Origin: Rhizobacter sp. SG703
GTDB lineage: Bacteria > Pseudomonadota > Gammaproteobacteria > Burkholderiales > Burkholderiaceae_C
Length of the DNA: 64,000 nucleotides
Direction of reading: 5' to 3'
Assembly: GCF_012275445.1 (NCBI RefSeq)
Contig: NZ_JAAZQK010000008.1
Span: 62,001-126,000 of the forward strand
In this document: positions 1-8,239 of the stretch, piece after piece
How the letters are laid out: each line of letters starts with the position of its first letter
How positions within the stretch are numbered: the stretch's first letter is position 1
The notes under the pieces: model-generated
Told to the model about the DNA's origin: nothing
Database searches by the model: none
The model's input: the letters and a program-made list of their open reading frames with translations, nothing else
Position numbers and translations under genes: made by a program

Positions 1-2
1 CG

Positions 3-497
3 TTGCACGCGCCGCTGCGGGCCGAGCCGATCGAGCTGGAGAGCTTCGACCTGGTGCGTGGCGACGATGGCCTGATGCTCGGCTTCTCGGCCCAGTTCGA
101 GCTGCCCCGGCCGGTCGAAGACGCGCTGCTGAAGGGCGTGCCGGTGTACTTCGTCGCCGAGGCCGAGGTCTACCGCGACCGCTGGTACTGGCGCGACAAG
201 CTGGTCTCGTCGGCGACCCGCACCTGGCGCCTGGCCTACCAGCCGCTGACGCGCAAATACCGCGTGACCTTCGGCGGGCTGCACCAGAGCTACGACAATC
301 TGTTCGATGCGCTGGCCTCGTTGCGCCGCGTCGTGAGCTGGCGGCTGGCCGATGCCACCCAGATCGAGGACGATGGTCACCACTACATCGAGTTCAGCTA
401 CCGGCTGGACACCAGCCAGCTGCCGCGCCCGATGCAGATCGGCATCGGCGGCCAGGCCGACTGGACCTTGCGCGTCGAACGCTTCAAGCGGTTCTGA
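3..497 (+). CDS. DUF4390 domain-containing protein (5' end outside window)
   Basis: The frame is open from the window edge, so the true start and any signal peptide are missing and only about 164 residues are seen. The visible part matches the DUF4390 family: an N-terminal beta-rich stretch, then DRWYWRDKL, TRTWRLAYQPLTRKYRV and a C-terminal RVERFKRF. The biochemical function of the family is unknown. In Burkholderiales it sits directly before an NtrY-like kinase gene, as here with a gap of about 50 bases, so it probably belongs to that operon and may act in the periplasm with the kinase. Family membership is fairly sure; the role is inferred from position only. Confidence 0.8.
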   Translation: MHAPLRAEPIELESFDLVRGDDGLMLGFSAQFELPRPVEDALLKGVPVYFVAEAEVYRDRWYWRDKLVSSATRTWRLAYQPLTRKYRVTFGGLHQSYDNLFDALASLRRVVSWRLADATQIEDDGHHYIEFSYRLDTSQLPRPMQIGIGGQADWTLRVERFKRF

Positions 498-550
498 TGC
501 GTCCTGCGCTCCAAGGGTGATCGCTACGTTGTCGTGGGTTCGTCACTGAC

Positions 551-2818
551 ATGACCAAGGCTTCCCGCTGGGCATGGATCGTCTCGCTGGTCGCCGTCAC
601 CGGCGCGGGGCTGGTGCTGGTGTTCCTGCTGTCGATCGCCACCAACAGCCGCGGGCTGTACGAGAAGCACTACGTCTGGCTGTTCTGGGTCAACCTGCTC
701 GTCGCCGCGCTGCTGCTGCTGGTGATCGGCATCGCCTCGGTGCGGCTGCTGCTGCGGGTGCGGCGCGGCAAGTTCGGCAGCCGGCTGCTGCTGCGGCTGG
801 CCGCCATCTTCGCGATGGTGGGCGTGGTGCCCGGCTTGCTGATCTACACGGTGTCTTACCAGTTCGTCTCGCGCAGCATCGAGACCTGGTTCGACGTGAA
901 GGTCGAGGGCGCGCTCGATGCCGGCCTGAACCTCGGCCGCGGCACGCTCGATGCGCAGGTCAACGACCTCGCGAGCAAGACCCGGCTCGCCGCCGAGCGG
1001 CTGGCCGACAGCACGCCGACCGTGCAGCCGCTGCAGCTGGAGCGGCTGCGCGAGCAGTTGTCGGCGCAGGAGGTGACCGTGCTCGGCCCGAGCGGCCAGG
1101 TGCTGCTGACGGTCGGGCCGAGCGCCGCCGGCAACCTGTCGCCCGACCGGCCGACGCAGGCCCAGCTGCGCCAGGCGCGCAGCACCCGCGTGCTCAGCCA
1201 GCTGGAAGGGCTGGACGAAGACACCGCGGCGAATTCGGGCACCGCGCGCATCAAGGCGCTGGCCTTCATGCCGAGCACCAACCTCTCGCTCGACGGCCAG
1301 GACCGCTTCCTGCTCGTCACCCAGCTGCTGCCGAGTTCGGTGGTGACGAACGCGCTGGCGGTGCAGGCGGCCTACCGCGAGTACCAGCAGCGCTCGCTGG
1401 CGCGCGACGGGCTGCGGCGCATGTACATCGGCACGCTGACGCTGACGCTGATCCTCGCGGTGTTCGGCGCGCTGCTGCTCGCGGTGACGCTGGGCAACCA
1501 GCTCGCGCGGCCGCTGCTGGTGCTGGCCGAAGGCGTGCGCCAGGTGGCGCGCGGCGACCTGACGCGCAAGCAGGTGGTGGCGTCGCGCGACGAGCTGAGC
1601 GGCCTGACGCGCTCGTTCGCCGACATGACCGAGCAGCTGTCCGATGCGCGCTCGCTGGTGCAGCGCAGCCTCGCGCAGCTGGAGGCGGCGCGCACCAACC
1701 TGCAGACCATCCTCGACAACCTGACCGCCGGCGTGATCGTGTTCGACCGCGACGGCCGCATCGACACCGTCAACCCAGGCGCGACGCGCATCCTGCGGCT
1801 GCCGTTGTCGGCCTACCGCGGGCGCACGCTGGCCGAGGTGCCGGGGCTCGAATCCTTCGGCCAGGCGGTGCTGCAGCGCTTCGACCTGCACCGCAGCAGC
1901 CCGGAGGCCGGCGAGCGCGACCACTGGCAGGACGCGTTCGACCTCCAGACGGCGCCCGACCGCGACAAGGTGACGCTGCTGGTGCGCGGCGCGGCGATGC
2001 CGCACGACGGCCGGCTGATGGTGTTCGACGACATCAGCGACGTGGTCTCGGCGCAGCGTGCCGAGGCCTGGAGCGAGGTCGCGCGTCGCCTGGCGCACGA
2101 GATCAAGAACCCGCTGACGCCGATCCAGCTGTCGGCCGAGCGGCTGCAGCACAAGCTCGAATCCAAGCTCGAGGGGCTCGACCAGGCGATGCTGGTGCGC
2201 TCGGTCGGCACCATCGTCAGCCAGGTGCAGGCGATGAAGACGCTGGTCAACGAGTTCCGCGACTACGCTCGGCTGCCGGCCGCACGGCCGCACGCCCTCG
2301 ACCTGAACGCGCTGGTGGCCGAGGTGCTGACGCTGTATGCCACCGCGCAGGAATCGGGGCAGCTGCGCACCGCCTTCGCGGCCGACCTGCCGCCGATCAT
2401 CGGCGACACCACGCAGCTGCGCCAGGTCATCCACAACCTGGTGCAGAACGCGATCGATGCGGTCGCCGAGCGGCCCGACGGCCTGGTTCGGGTGGCCACC
2501 GAACTCGCGCGCACCGAGCAGGGCGAAGTGCGCGCGGTGCGGCTGCAGGTGATCGACAATGGGCCGGGATTTGCGGACAAGGTGCTGAAGCGGGCGTTCG
2601 AACCGTACGTCACCACGAAGAGCAAGGGGACCGGCCTGGGCTTGGCCGTGGTCAAGAAAATCGCCGACGAACACGGGGCGCGCATCCGGCTGGCCAACCT
2701 CACCGACGCTTCCGAGCAGGGAGAAGTCGTGATCGGCGCGCAAGTTTCGCTATCATTTTCAAAATTCGCACCGGTCGGGTCCGCTGAAGCGGCCGCCGCC
2801 GACAGCCGGGTGCACTGA
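551..2818 (+). CDS. NtrY-like membrane sensor histidine kinase
   Basis: This 755-residue inner-membrane kinase autophosphorylates and should pass phosphate to the regulator encoded 6 bases downstream. In order it shows two or three N-terminal membrane segments within residues 1-105, a periplasmic loop, another membrane segment near 295-325, a HAMP region with LARPLLVLAEGVRQVARGDL, a PAS domain starting near ILDNLTAGVIVFDRDGRID, the H-box ARRLAHEIKNPLTP with phospho-acceptor His516, and a HATPase domain with N-box HNLVQNAIDAV and G-boxes DNGPGF and GTGLGLAVVKK. This is the NtrY architecture, and the DUF4390-kinase-regulator order is the usual one. The signal sensed is not evident. The ATG at 551 is the first start after the preceding stop. 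Confidence 0.9.
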   Translation: MTKASRWAWIVSLVAVTGAGLVLVFLLSIATNSRGLYEKHYVWLFWVNLLVAALLLLVIGIASVRLLLRVRRGKFGSRLLLRLAAIFAMVGVVPGLLIYTVSYQFVSRSIETWFDVKVEGALDAGLNLGRGTLDAQVNDLASKTRLAAERLADSTPTVQPLQLERLREQLSAQEVTVLGPSGQVLLTVGPSAAGNLSPDRPTQAQLRQARSTRVLSQLEGLDEDTAANSGTARIKALAFMPSTNLSLDGQDRFLLVTQLLPSSVVTNALAVQAAYREYQQRSLARDGLRRMYIGTLTLTLILAVFGALLLAVTLGNQLARPLLVLAEGVRQVARGDLTRKQVVASRDELSGLTRSFADMTEQLSDARSLVQRSLAQLEAARTNLQTILDNLTAGVIVFDRDGRIDTVNPGATRILRLPLSAYRGRTLAEVPGLESFGQAVLQRFDLHRSSPEAGERDHWQDAFDLQTAPDRDKVTLLVRGAAMPHDGRLMVFDDISDVVSAQRAEAWSEVARRLAHEIKNPLTPIQLSAERLQHKLESKLEGLDQAMLVRSVGTIVSQVQAMKTLVNEFRDYARLPAARPHALDLNALVAEVLTLYATAQESGQLRTAFAADLPPIIGDTTQLRQVIHNLVQNAIDAVAERPDGLVRVATELARTEQGEVRAVRLQVIDNGPGFADKVLKRAFEPYVTTKSKGTGLGLAVVKKIADEHGARIRLANLTDASEQGEVVIGAQVSLSFSKFAPVGSAEAAAADSRVH

Positions 2819-2824
2819 GGGTTC

Positions 2825-3529
2825 ATGGCCACCATTCTTGTTGTAGATGACGAACTGGGCATACGCGCCCTGCTGTCGGAGATCCTGACCGACGAAGGCC
2901 ACCAGGTCGAACTGGCCGAGAACGCGGCGCAGGCCCGTGCATGCCGCGAGCGGGTGCGCCCGGACCTGGTGCTGCTCGACATCTGGATGCCCGACGTCGA
3001 CGGCATCACGCTGTTGAAGGAATGGGGTGCGACGACGCTGCTGACGATGCCGGTGATCATGATGTCGGGTCACGGCACGATCGACACCGCGGTCGAGGCG
3101 ACCAAGGTGGGTGCGGTGGCCTTCCTCGAAAAACCGATCACGCTGCAGAAGCTGCTGCGCGCGGTGGAGCAGGCGCTGGTCAAGCCGAACAGCCGCGCGG
3201 CCCCGCCGCCGCCGCCTCCTCCGCCGCCGTTGCCCTTGCCGCGCATCGAGTACGGCATGCCGATCGAGTCGATCCCGGCGAGCCAGGCGGTGGTGCTGCC
3301 GCTGCCGCCGATCGGTCCGCAATCGGAGCAGAGCTTCGAGCTGGACCGGCCGCTGCGCGAGGCGCGCGACGCCTTCGAGAAGAGCTACTTCGAGTTCCAC
3401 CTGGCCAAGGAGAACGGCAGCATGACGCGCGTCGCCGAGAAGACCGGGCTGGAGCGCACGCACCTGTACCGCAAGCTCAAGCAATTGGGCGTCGACCTGA
3501 CGCGCAACAAGCGCAGCGGCGGGATCTGA
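2825..3529 (+). CDS. NtrX-like response regulator without AAA+ domain
   Basis: This 234-residue regulator has a receiver domain at 1-120, with acidic pocket D8/D9, phospho-acceptor D52 in LLDIWMP and K103 in FLEKP. A proline-rich linker with nine consecutive prolines at 127-135 follows. A Fis-type helix-turn-helix at about 190-228 ends with VAEKTGLERTHLYRKLKQLG. Canonical NtrX carries a sigma-54-interacting AAA+ module between receiver and Fis domain. None is present, so it probably controls ordinary promoters by DNA binding, like RegA/ActR-type regulators. It lies 6 bases after its kinase gene, so the two are certainly co-transcribed. Targets are unknown. The proline run should need EF-P for efficient translation. 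Confidence 0.88.
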   Translation: MATILVVDDELGIRALLSEILTDEGHQVELAENAAQARACRERVRPDLVLLDIWMPDVDGITLLKEWGATTLLTMPVIMMSGHGTIDTAVEATKVGAVAFLEKPITLQKLLRAVEQALVKPNSRAAPPPPPPPPPLPLPRIEYGMPIESIPASQAVVLPLPPIGPQSEQSFELDRPLREARDAFEKSYFEFHLAKENGSMTRVAEKTGLERTHLYRKLKQLGVDLTRNKRSGGI

Positions 3530-3552
3530 CGGAAGCGCCCGTCCCAAGCTGC

Positions 3553-3558
3553 TATACT
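3553..3558 (+). promoter_or_regulatory. -10 box of the tRNA-Phe gene
   Basis: TATACT matches five of six positions of the sigma-70 -10 consensus and ends 11 bases before the mature tRNA 5' end, which puts transcription start within about five bases of it. No convincing -35 box is visible at the normal spacing. Confidence 0.5.
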
Positions 3559-3569
3559 CGTCGGCTCAC

Positions 3570-3645
3570 GGCCAAGTAGCTCAGTTGGTAGAGCAGCGGA
3601 TTGAAAATCCGCGTGTCGGTGGTTCGATTCCGCCCTTGGCCACCA
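3570..3645 (+). tRNA. tRNA-Phe(GAA)
   Basis: All four arms fold. The seven-pair acceptor stem is GGCCAAG with CTTGGCC. The D arm has stem GCTC/GAGC. The anticodon stem GCGGA/TCCGC carries loop TTGAAAA with anticodon GAA at 3603-3605. The T arm is GGTGG-TTCGATT-CCGCC, and the 3' CCA is encoded. It reads UUC and UUU codons. It follows the NtrX-like gene by about 40 bases, has its own -10 box, and is followed by a hairpin terminator. Confidence 0.97.
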
Positions 3646-3656
3646 GATTCCACAGG

Positions 3657-3690
3657 AAGCCCCGTTCAGTCCGCTGACCGGGGCTTTTCT
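3657..3690 (+). terminator. Rho-independent terminator after tRNA-Phe
   Basis: The stem AAGCCCCG pairs with CGGGGCTT around a 14-base loop and runs into a T-rich tail (TTTTCTGTTT). It lies 11 bases after the tRNA CCA and probably ends the tRNA transcript, and perhaps also read-through from the kinase/regulator operon. Confidence 0.8.
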
Positions 3691-3837
3691 GTTTCCGGGC
3701 CCTGGGCGCCGACGAACTCGTCACGGAACTTCATCACTGTTGCGGACGAAACGCCGTGTGCGAATGTTTCCCGCAACGCGGCCGCCCTTATGCTTTCGCC
3801 CCAAACAGCACACGGGCCGGGGCCCTGGAGGGATTCG

Positions 3838-5151
3838 ATGGAAGGCAGTGCACAGGTGCGCCTGGTGTTCGCGGGCGAACTGGTGGGCGGGTTCGGGGTC
3901 GACGAGGTCAAGCGCAGCTTCGGCCAGGCCTACAAGGTCGATGGCGAACGGCTCGACGCCGTGTTCGCCGGCGGACGCACCGTGATCAAGCGGGCGGTCG
4001 CGCCAGCCGATGTCGAGCGCTACGTCGAGAAATTCCGCCAGATGGGCATGCAGGTGCTGGTCGAGCCGGCGGACGGAGAATCCCGGCCGGCCCCCGTCGC
4101 TGCACCGAAGGCCGCGCCCGCCGCGCCGGCCGTCGCTGCCCCGGTGGCCGCTTCGCCCGTCCCCGCGCCGCCGCCTGCGGCCGCCACCGCCCCGCCGCTG
4201 GCCCCGCCCGAGGCGCAGGTGACCTGCCCCAATTGCGGCGAACGCCAGTCGATGCGCGCGTTCTGCCGCAGCTGCTCCACCGACATCGCACGAGCGCTCG
4301 CCAACAAGCAGGAAGAACTCGACCGGGCCCGCGCCGAACGGCTGGCGGCCCGCAACGGCGGCCGCTACGCACCGCCGAAATCCGGCGTGGCCGTGGTGCA
4401 TGAAGGCACCGACGAGCTGCCGCCGGTCATGAGCCTCAGCTTCGAAGGCCGCATGGGCCGCATCGCGTACTTCAACACCGGCATGCTGAGCCTGCTCGGC
4501 ATCGCGCTGATCGGCGTCGGCGCGGCCGTGCTGCTGCCGATCTTCCGCTCGGCGACGCTCGTCGTGCCGCTGGTGCTGGCGTTCGCCGCCTTCGGCGTCT
4601 GGGCGATGCGCGTCAGCGCGATCCGCCTGCACGACCTGAACCGCAGCGGCTGGTGGGCGCTGGTGCTGCTGATTCCGTACCTCGGCTCGGTCGTCAGCCT
4701 CGCGATGATGTTCTGGCCCGGCACCGAGGGCGACAACGACTACGGGCCGCAGCCGCGGCAGGGCAATGGCGTCGCCGCCGCGGTGATGGGCGTGCTGCTG
4801 GTGGTGATGCTGGGCGGCTCGCTGGTGTCGTACCGCTCGTACTCCAAGCGCCTCGGCCACGCGGCGGGCGAGGCCCAGGGGCAGGAGCGGTTCGACCCGC
4901 GCGCCGCGCAGGCCGCCGAGGTGATCACCGGCCCGGCGGCACAGAAGGCGTTCACCGACGAGTACCTGCCGCAGCCGAACCACAAGGCCTTCGCGTCGTC
5001 CGACAGCGGTGCCTTCGGCTGGCGCTCCGGCCAGGGGTCGCCGCGCGAGGCGGCGCGCCAGGCCATGGCGGCCTGCGAGGCCAACCGCAAGCCCTACACC
5101 GACCCGTGCGAACTGGTGAACGTCAACGGGCAGTGGTTGACGCAGCACTGA
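3838..5151 (+). CDS. Zinc-ribbon and DUF805 membrane protein
   Basis: This 437-residue protein starts at the ATG following GGAGGGATTCG. Residues 1-80 form a small alpha/beta domain resembling a prespacer or ACT-like fold. An Ala/Pro-rich linker follows, then a four-cysteine zinc ribbon (CPNCGERQ...CRSCSTD) near 130-155, a charged helix, and a DUF805 membrane domain at about 200-300 with several membrane segments and the family motif RLHDLNRSGWWALVLLIP. One more membrane helix follows near 315-335, then a soluble tail. DUF805 proteins are uncharacterised inner-membrane proteins. The join of a zinc ribbon to DUF805 is less common than DUF805 alone. The function is unknown and neighbours give no clear hint. 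Confidence 0.75.
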   Translation: MEGSAQVRLVFAGELVGGFGVDEVKRSFGQAYKVDGERLDAVFAGGRTVIKRAVAPADVERYVEKFRQMGMQVLVEPADGESRPAPVAAPKAAPAAPAVAAPVAASPVPAPPPAAATAPPLAPPEAQVTCPNCGERQSMRAFCRSCSTDIARALANKQEELDRARAERLAARNGGRYAPPKSGVAVVHEGTDELPPVMSLSFEGRMGRIAYFNTGMLSLLGIALIGVGAAVLLPIFRSATLVVPLVLAFAAFGVWAMRVSAIRLHDLNRSGWWALVLLIPYLGSVVSLAMMFWPGTEGDNDYGPQPRQGNGVAAAVMGVLLVVMLGGSLVSYRSYSKRLGHAAGEAQGQERFDPRAAQAAEVITGPAAQKAFTDEYLPQPNHKAFASSDSGAFGWRSGQGSPREAARQAMAACEANRKPYTDPCELVNVNGQWLTQH

Positions 5152-5200
5152 ACGGCGGCCTCGACCCGGGCGGCTCGCCGCCGCGGCGCGCGACCCGGCG

Positions 5201-5842
5201 TCACTCGGCGCCGGCGGCTGCCAGTTCGCGCAGCGCCCGCTCGAACACCTCGGGCGGCTGGCCGCCCTGGATCAGGTGGCGGTCGTTGATGATCACCGAC
5301 GGCACGGCCTGGATGCCGTGTTCGCGGTAGAACGCCTCGCGCTCGCGCACCTCGTCGGCAAACTCGTTCGTCGCGAGCACCTCGCGGGCGCGCGCTTCGT
5401 CGAGCCCGACCTCGCCCGCTACCTTCACCAGCAGCTCGTGCGAGCTCGGGTCCTGCCCGTCGGTGAAGTAGGCCTTCAGCAGCGCATGCTTCAGCGCGAG
5501 CTGCCGGCCTTCGAGTTCGGCCCAATGCAGCAGCCGGTGCGCATCGAAGGTGTTGTAGATGCGCCCGCGCAGGTCCATGCGGAACGTGAAGCCGAGCGCG
5601 GCGCCGCGCGCGCGGATCGCCTCGCCGCTCTGCGCGCGCTGCTCGGCGGTCGCCCCGTATTTCTGCATCAGGTGCTCGCCGATGTCCTGGCCCTGCGGGC
5701 CCATGTCGGGGTTCAGCTCGAACGGCTGGAAGTGCAGGTCCACTTTCACGCTGTCGCCCAAGCGGGCGATGCCCTCTTCGAGCGATTTGAGCCCGATGGC
5801 ACACCACGGGCAGGAAACGTCGGAAACGAAATCGATCTTCAT
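5201..5842 (-). CDS. DsbA-family (FrnE-like) thiol oxidoreductase
   Basis: This 213-residue cytoplasmic protein has no signal peptide and begins MKIDFVSDVSCPWCAIG, with the thioredoxin-fold active-site motif CPWC at 11-14. The helical insertion contains FNTFDAHRLLHWA in its typical form (here YNTFDAHRLLHWA), and the second half of the fold carries the cis-proline motif GIQAVPSVIIN. This is the FrnE / 2-hydroxychromene-2-carboxylate isomerase-like branch of DsbA proteins, which act in thiol-disulfide exchange or glutathione-dependent isomerisation. The ATG at 5842 is chosen because the family begins there; upstream in-frame codons add only a basic tail. The substrate is unknown. Confidence 0.88.
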   Translation of the reverse strand: MKIDFVSDVSCPWCAIGLKSLEEGIARLGDSVKVDLHFQPFELNPDMGPQGQDIGEHLMQKYGATAEQRAQSGEAIRARGAALGFTFRMDLRGRIYNTFDAHRLLHWAELEGRQLALKHALLKAYFTDGQDPSSHELLVKVAGEVGLDEARAREVLATNEFADEVREREAFYREHGIQAVPSVIINDRHLIQGGQPPEVFERALRELAAAGAE

Positions 5843-5905
5843 GGTCCGATTGGACCAGCCCCGCGATCCCCTGGCGGGCCGACGGGGCATTCCGGCCACC
5901 GCCGC

Positions 5906-6787
5906 TCAGCCGAAGAGCTTCTGCAGGCGTTCGCTCACCTGCTGCGGCGTCAGGTCTTCCTTGTGGGTCGAGATGAACCACTGGTGGCCGAACGGGTCGA
6001 TCAGGTGCCCGCTGCGATCGCCCCAGAACTGGTCGGCCACCGGCATCGTGATGCGCGCGCCGGATGCCACCGCCTGCTTGACGACCGCGTCGGTGTCGCT
6101 GACGTACAGCAGCGCCGAGCTCGACGAGCCGCCGAGCGTCAGCGGGCTCAGCGCCTGGTGCTCCGGCCGCTCTTCGGTCAGCATGAACTGCGCGCTGCCG
6201 ACCTTCAGCTCGGCATGCATCAGCTTGTTGTCCGGCGCGTCCATCTGCATCACCACCTGCGCGCCGAACACCTTCTGGTACCAGGCGACCGCGTCCTTCG
6301 CGCCCTTGACCACCAGGTAGGGCGTGCTGCCGGTGGCCGGCGGCACCGGATTGACCGCGTCGGCCTGCTTCGCGTCGATCTGCGCACGCAGACGGTCTTC
6401 CTGGGCGCGCAGCTCGGGCGTGAACTCGGCGCCGAAGTCGTCGGCCTCGAAGACCTGGCGGATCTCGATCTCCGACTCGTCGCCCATCGGGTTCGGGCAG
6501 CGCTTGACCCACGCGATCGCCTCGTCCTTCGACTTGACCTTCCAGATCCAGAAGCCGGCGATCAGCCCCCGGGTGTCGTCGAACGGCCCGTCGACGACGC
6601 TGCGCTCGCTTCCCTTGAAGCGCACGCGCGCGCCCTTCGAGCTCGGCTGCAGCCCTTCGCCGGCCTGCATCACGCCGGCCTCGACGAGTTCTTCGTTGAA
6701 GCGGCCCATCGCTTCGAGCAGCTGGGTGTCGGGCATCACGCCGGCTTCGGAGTTCTTGTCGGCCTTGATCAGGATCATGAATCGCAT
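5906..6787 (-). CDS. YCII-VOC fusion protein
   Basis: This 293-residue protein starts at an ATG preceded by AAGGAG at good spacing and joins two small dimeric-fold domains. Residues 1-115 form a YCII/DGPF-type domain (MRFMILIKADKNSEAG, with VVDGPFDDTRGLIAGFWIW). Residues 150-275 form a PhnB-like VOC (glyoxalase) domain with VAWYQKVFGAQV and the metal-site region DPFGHQW. Each domain is common alone and both occur in small enzymes or resistance-like proteins of unknown substrate. The end-to-end fusion suggests the two act on the same compound. It lies 63 bases upstream of the DsbA-like gene on the same strand and may be co-transcribed with it. Confidence 0.85.
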   Translation of the reverse strand: MRFMILIKADKNSEAGVMPDTQLLEAMGRFNEELVEAGVMQAGEGLQPSSKGARVRFKGSERSVVDGPFDDTRGLIAGFWIWKVKSKDEAIAWVKRCPNPMGDESEIEIRQVFEADDFGAEFTPELRAQEDRLRAQIDAKQADAVNPVPPATGSTPYLVVKGAKDAVAWYQKVFGAQVVMQMDAPDNKLMHAELKVGSAQFMLTEERPEHQALSPLTLGGSSSSALLYVSDTDAVVKQAVASGARITMPVADQFWGDRSGHLIDPFGHQWFISTHKEDLTPQQVSERLQKLFG

Positions 6788-6948
6788 GCTGGATCTCCTT
6801 GGATGAATGGGAAGCGACGGCTTCATTCCCGCGACGCACCGCGGCAGCGCAAATCGACATGCTGCGCCTTCTTTTTTGTAACCGCCGCAGCCCCCGGGTT
6901 ATCTTTGCGGCTGCCAGCCACTTCCGGCCGCTGAGGCCGTGCGACGCC

Positions 6949-7641
6949 ATGCCGATCGAACCCTCCACGCCGACGACGCCGGTGCGCGTCTGGGACCTGC
7001 CGACCCGGCTGTTCCACTGGCTGCTGGCGATCTGCGTCGTCGGCTCGGTCGTCAGCGCCAAGCTCGGCGGCAACGCGATGGAGTGGCACCTGCGCTTCGG
7101 CCTGATGGTGTTCACGCTGCTGGCCTTCCGGCTGCTGTGGGGCTTCGTCGGCGGGCGCTGGTCGCGCTTCGCGAGCTTCCTCCATGCGCCGTCCACGCTG
7201 CTGCGCCACCTGCGCGGCCAGGGCCGGCGCGACGAGTGGCTGGAGGTGGGCCACAGCCCGAGCGGCGCGCTGTCGGTGTTCGCGATGCTGGCGATCCTCG
7301 GGCTGCAGGTCGCCAGCGGGCTGGTGGCCGACGACGAGATCTCGACCACCGGGCCGCTGGTCAAGTTCGTCAGCGGGGCCACCAGCAGCCTCGCGACGTC
7401 ATGGCACAAGCACTGGGGGCAGTGGCTGATCTACCTGCTGGTCGCGCTGCACATCGCGGCCATCCTGTTCTACCTGCTCAAGCGCGGCAACAACCTGACC
7501 GGCGCAATGCTGCGCGGCGACAAGGCCTTGTCGGATGACACGCCGGCATCGCGCGACAACGCGGCCACGCGCGGGCTCGCGCTGGTGCTGCTGCTCGCCT
7601 GCGCCGCGCTGGCCGGCTGGGTCTGGCGGCTCGGCGCCTGA
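6949..7641 (+). CDS. Cytochrome b561 family protein
   Basis: This 230-residue inner-membrane protein has four predicted membrane helices at roughly 20-45, 50-70, 100-125 and 155-180, plus one near the C-terminus. Candidate heme-ligand histidines are in PTRLFHWLLA, EWHLRFGL, the loop SWHKHWGQW and LVALHIAAILF. This is the prokaryotic di-heme b561 family, which passes electrons between the quinone pool and periplasmic or soluble partners. The ATG at 6949 is chosen because upstream codons lack family character. It is divergent from the YCII-VOC gene. No cytochrome c partner gene is adjacent. Confidence 0.88.
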   Translation: MPIEPSTPTTPVRVWDLPTRLFHWLLAICVVGSVVSAKLGGNAMEWHLRFGLMVFTLLAFRLLWGFVGGRWSRFASFLHAPSTLLRHLRGQGRRDEWLEVGHSPSGALSVFAMLAILGLQVASGLVADDEISTTGPLVKFVSGATSSLATSWHKHWGQWLIYLLVALHIAAILFYLLKRGNNLTGAMLRGDKALSDDTPASRDNAATRGLALVLLLACAALAGWVWRLGA

Positions 7642-7687
7642 CACGCACCTGACAAGCCGGGCCGGGTTGCCTACACTCGACACCTGC

Positions 7688-8197
7688 ATGGACACGCCCG
7701 TCATCGAACTGGTCGCCCCCGACACGCCGGAATTGCTCGACGCCACGCGCGCCATCATGCGCGAATACGCCGACAGCCTGGGCATCGACCTCTGCTTCCA
7801 GGACTTCGAGAACGAACTCGCCCGCCTGCCCGGCGACTACGCCCCGCCGACCGGCCACCTGCTGCTCGCGCTGGTCGACGGCGCCATCGCCGGCTGCGGC
7901 GCGATCCGCGGGCTGCCCGACGCCGACTATGCGAACGCCTGCGAGATGAAGCGCCTGTTCGTGCGGCCGGCGTTCCGCCGCTTCGGGCTCGGCCGCGTGC
8001 TCGCGCAGGCGCTGATCGACGAGGCGCGCCGTGCCGGCTATTCGTCGATGCTGCTCGACACGCTGGACGACATGGAAACCGCGCGCGGCCTGTACGCGTC
8101 GCTCGGTTTCGAGGAAATCCCGCCGTACTACTACAACCCGATTCCCGGCGCGCACTACCTGAAGGTGGCGCTCGACTGGCAGACCTCGACCTACTAG
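7688..8197 (+). CDS. GNAT-family N-acetyltransferase
   Basis: This 169-residue protein carries the GNAT core: a substrate-side N-terminal half, the beta4/beta5 region EMKRLFVRPAFRRFGLGRVLAQALID with the acetyl-CoA pyrophosphate loop (consensus R/Q-x-x-G-x-G/A, here R-R-F-G-L-G), and the C-terminal motif ARGLYASLGFEEIPPYYYNP. It should transfer an acetyl group from acetyl-CoA to a small molecule or amino group. The substrate cannot be told from sequence. It begins 46 bases after the b561 stop and may share that transcript. Confidence 0.88.
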   Translation: MDTPVIELVAPDTPELLDATRAIMREYADSLGIDLCFQDFENELARLPGDYAPPTGHLLLALVDGAIAGCGAIRGLPDADYANACEMKRLFVRPAFRRFGLGRVLAQALIDEARRAGYSSMLLDTLDDMETARGLYASLGFEEIPPYYYNPIPGAHYLKVALDWQTSTY

Positions 8198-8239
8198 CGA
8201 CGTACCCGCCACGCCTTCGCGACGACCCAGGAGACCACG

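Noticed and set aside
3570-3660. tRNA-Phe as an integration site for a mobile element
   Set aside because: No repeat of the tRNA 3' end, integrase or foreign-looking block was found downstream; a terminator follows directly.
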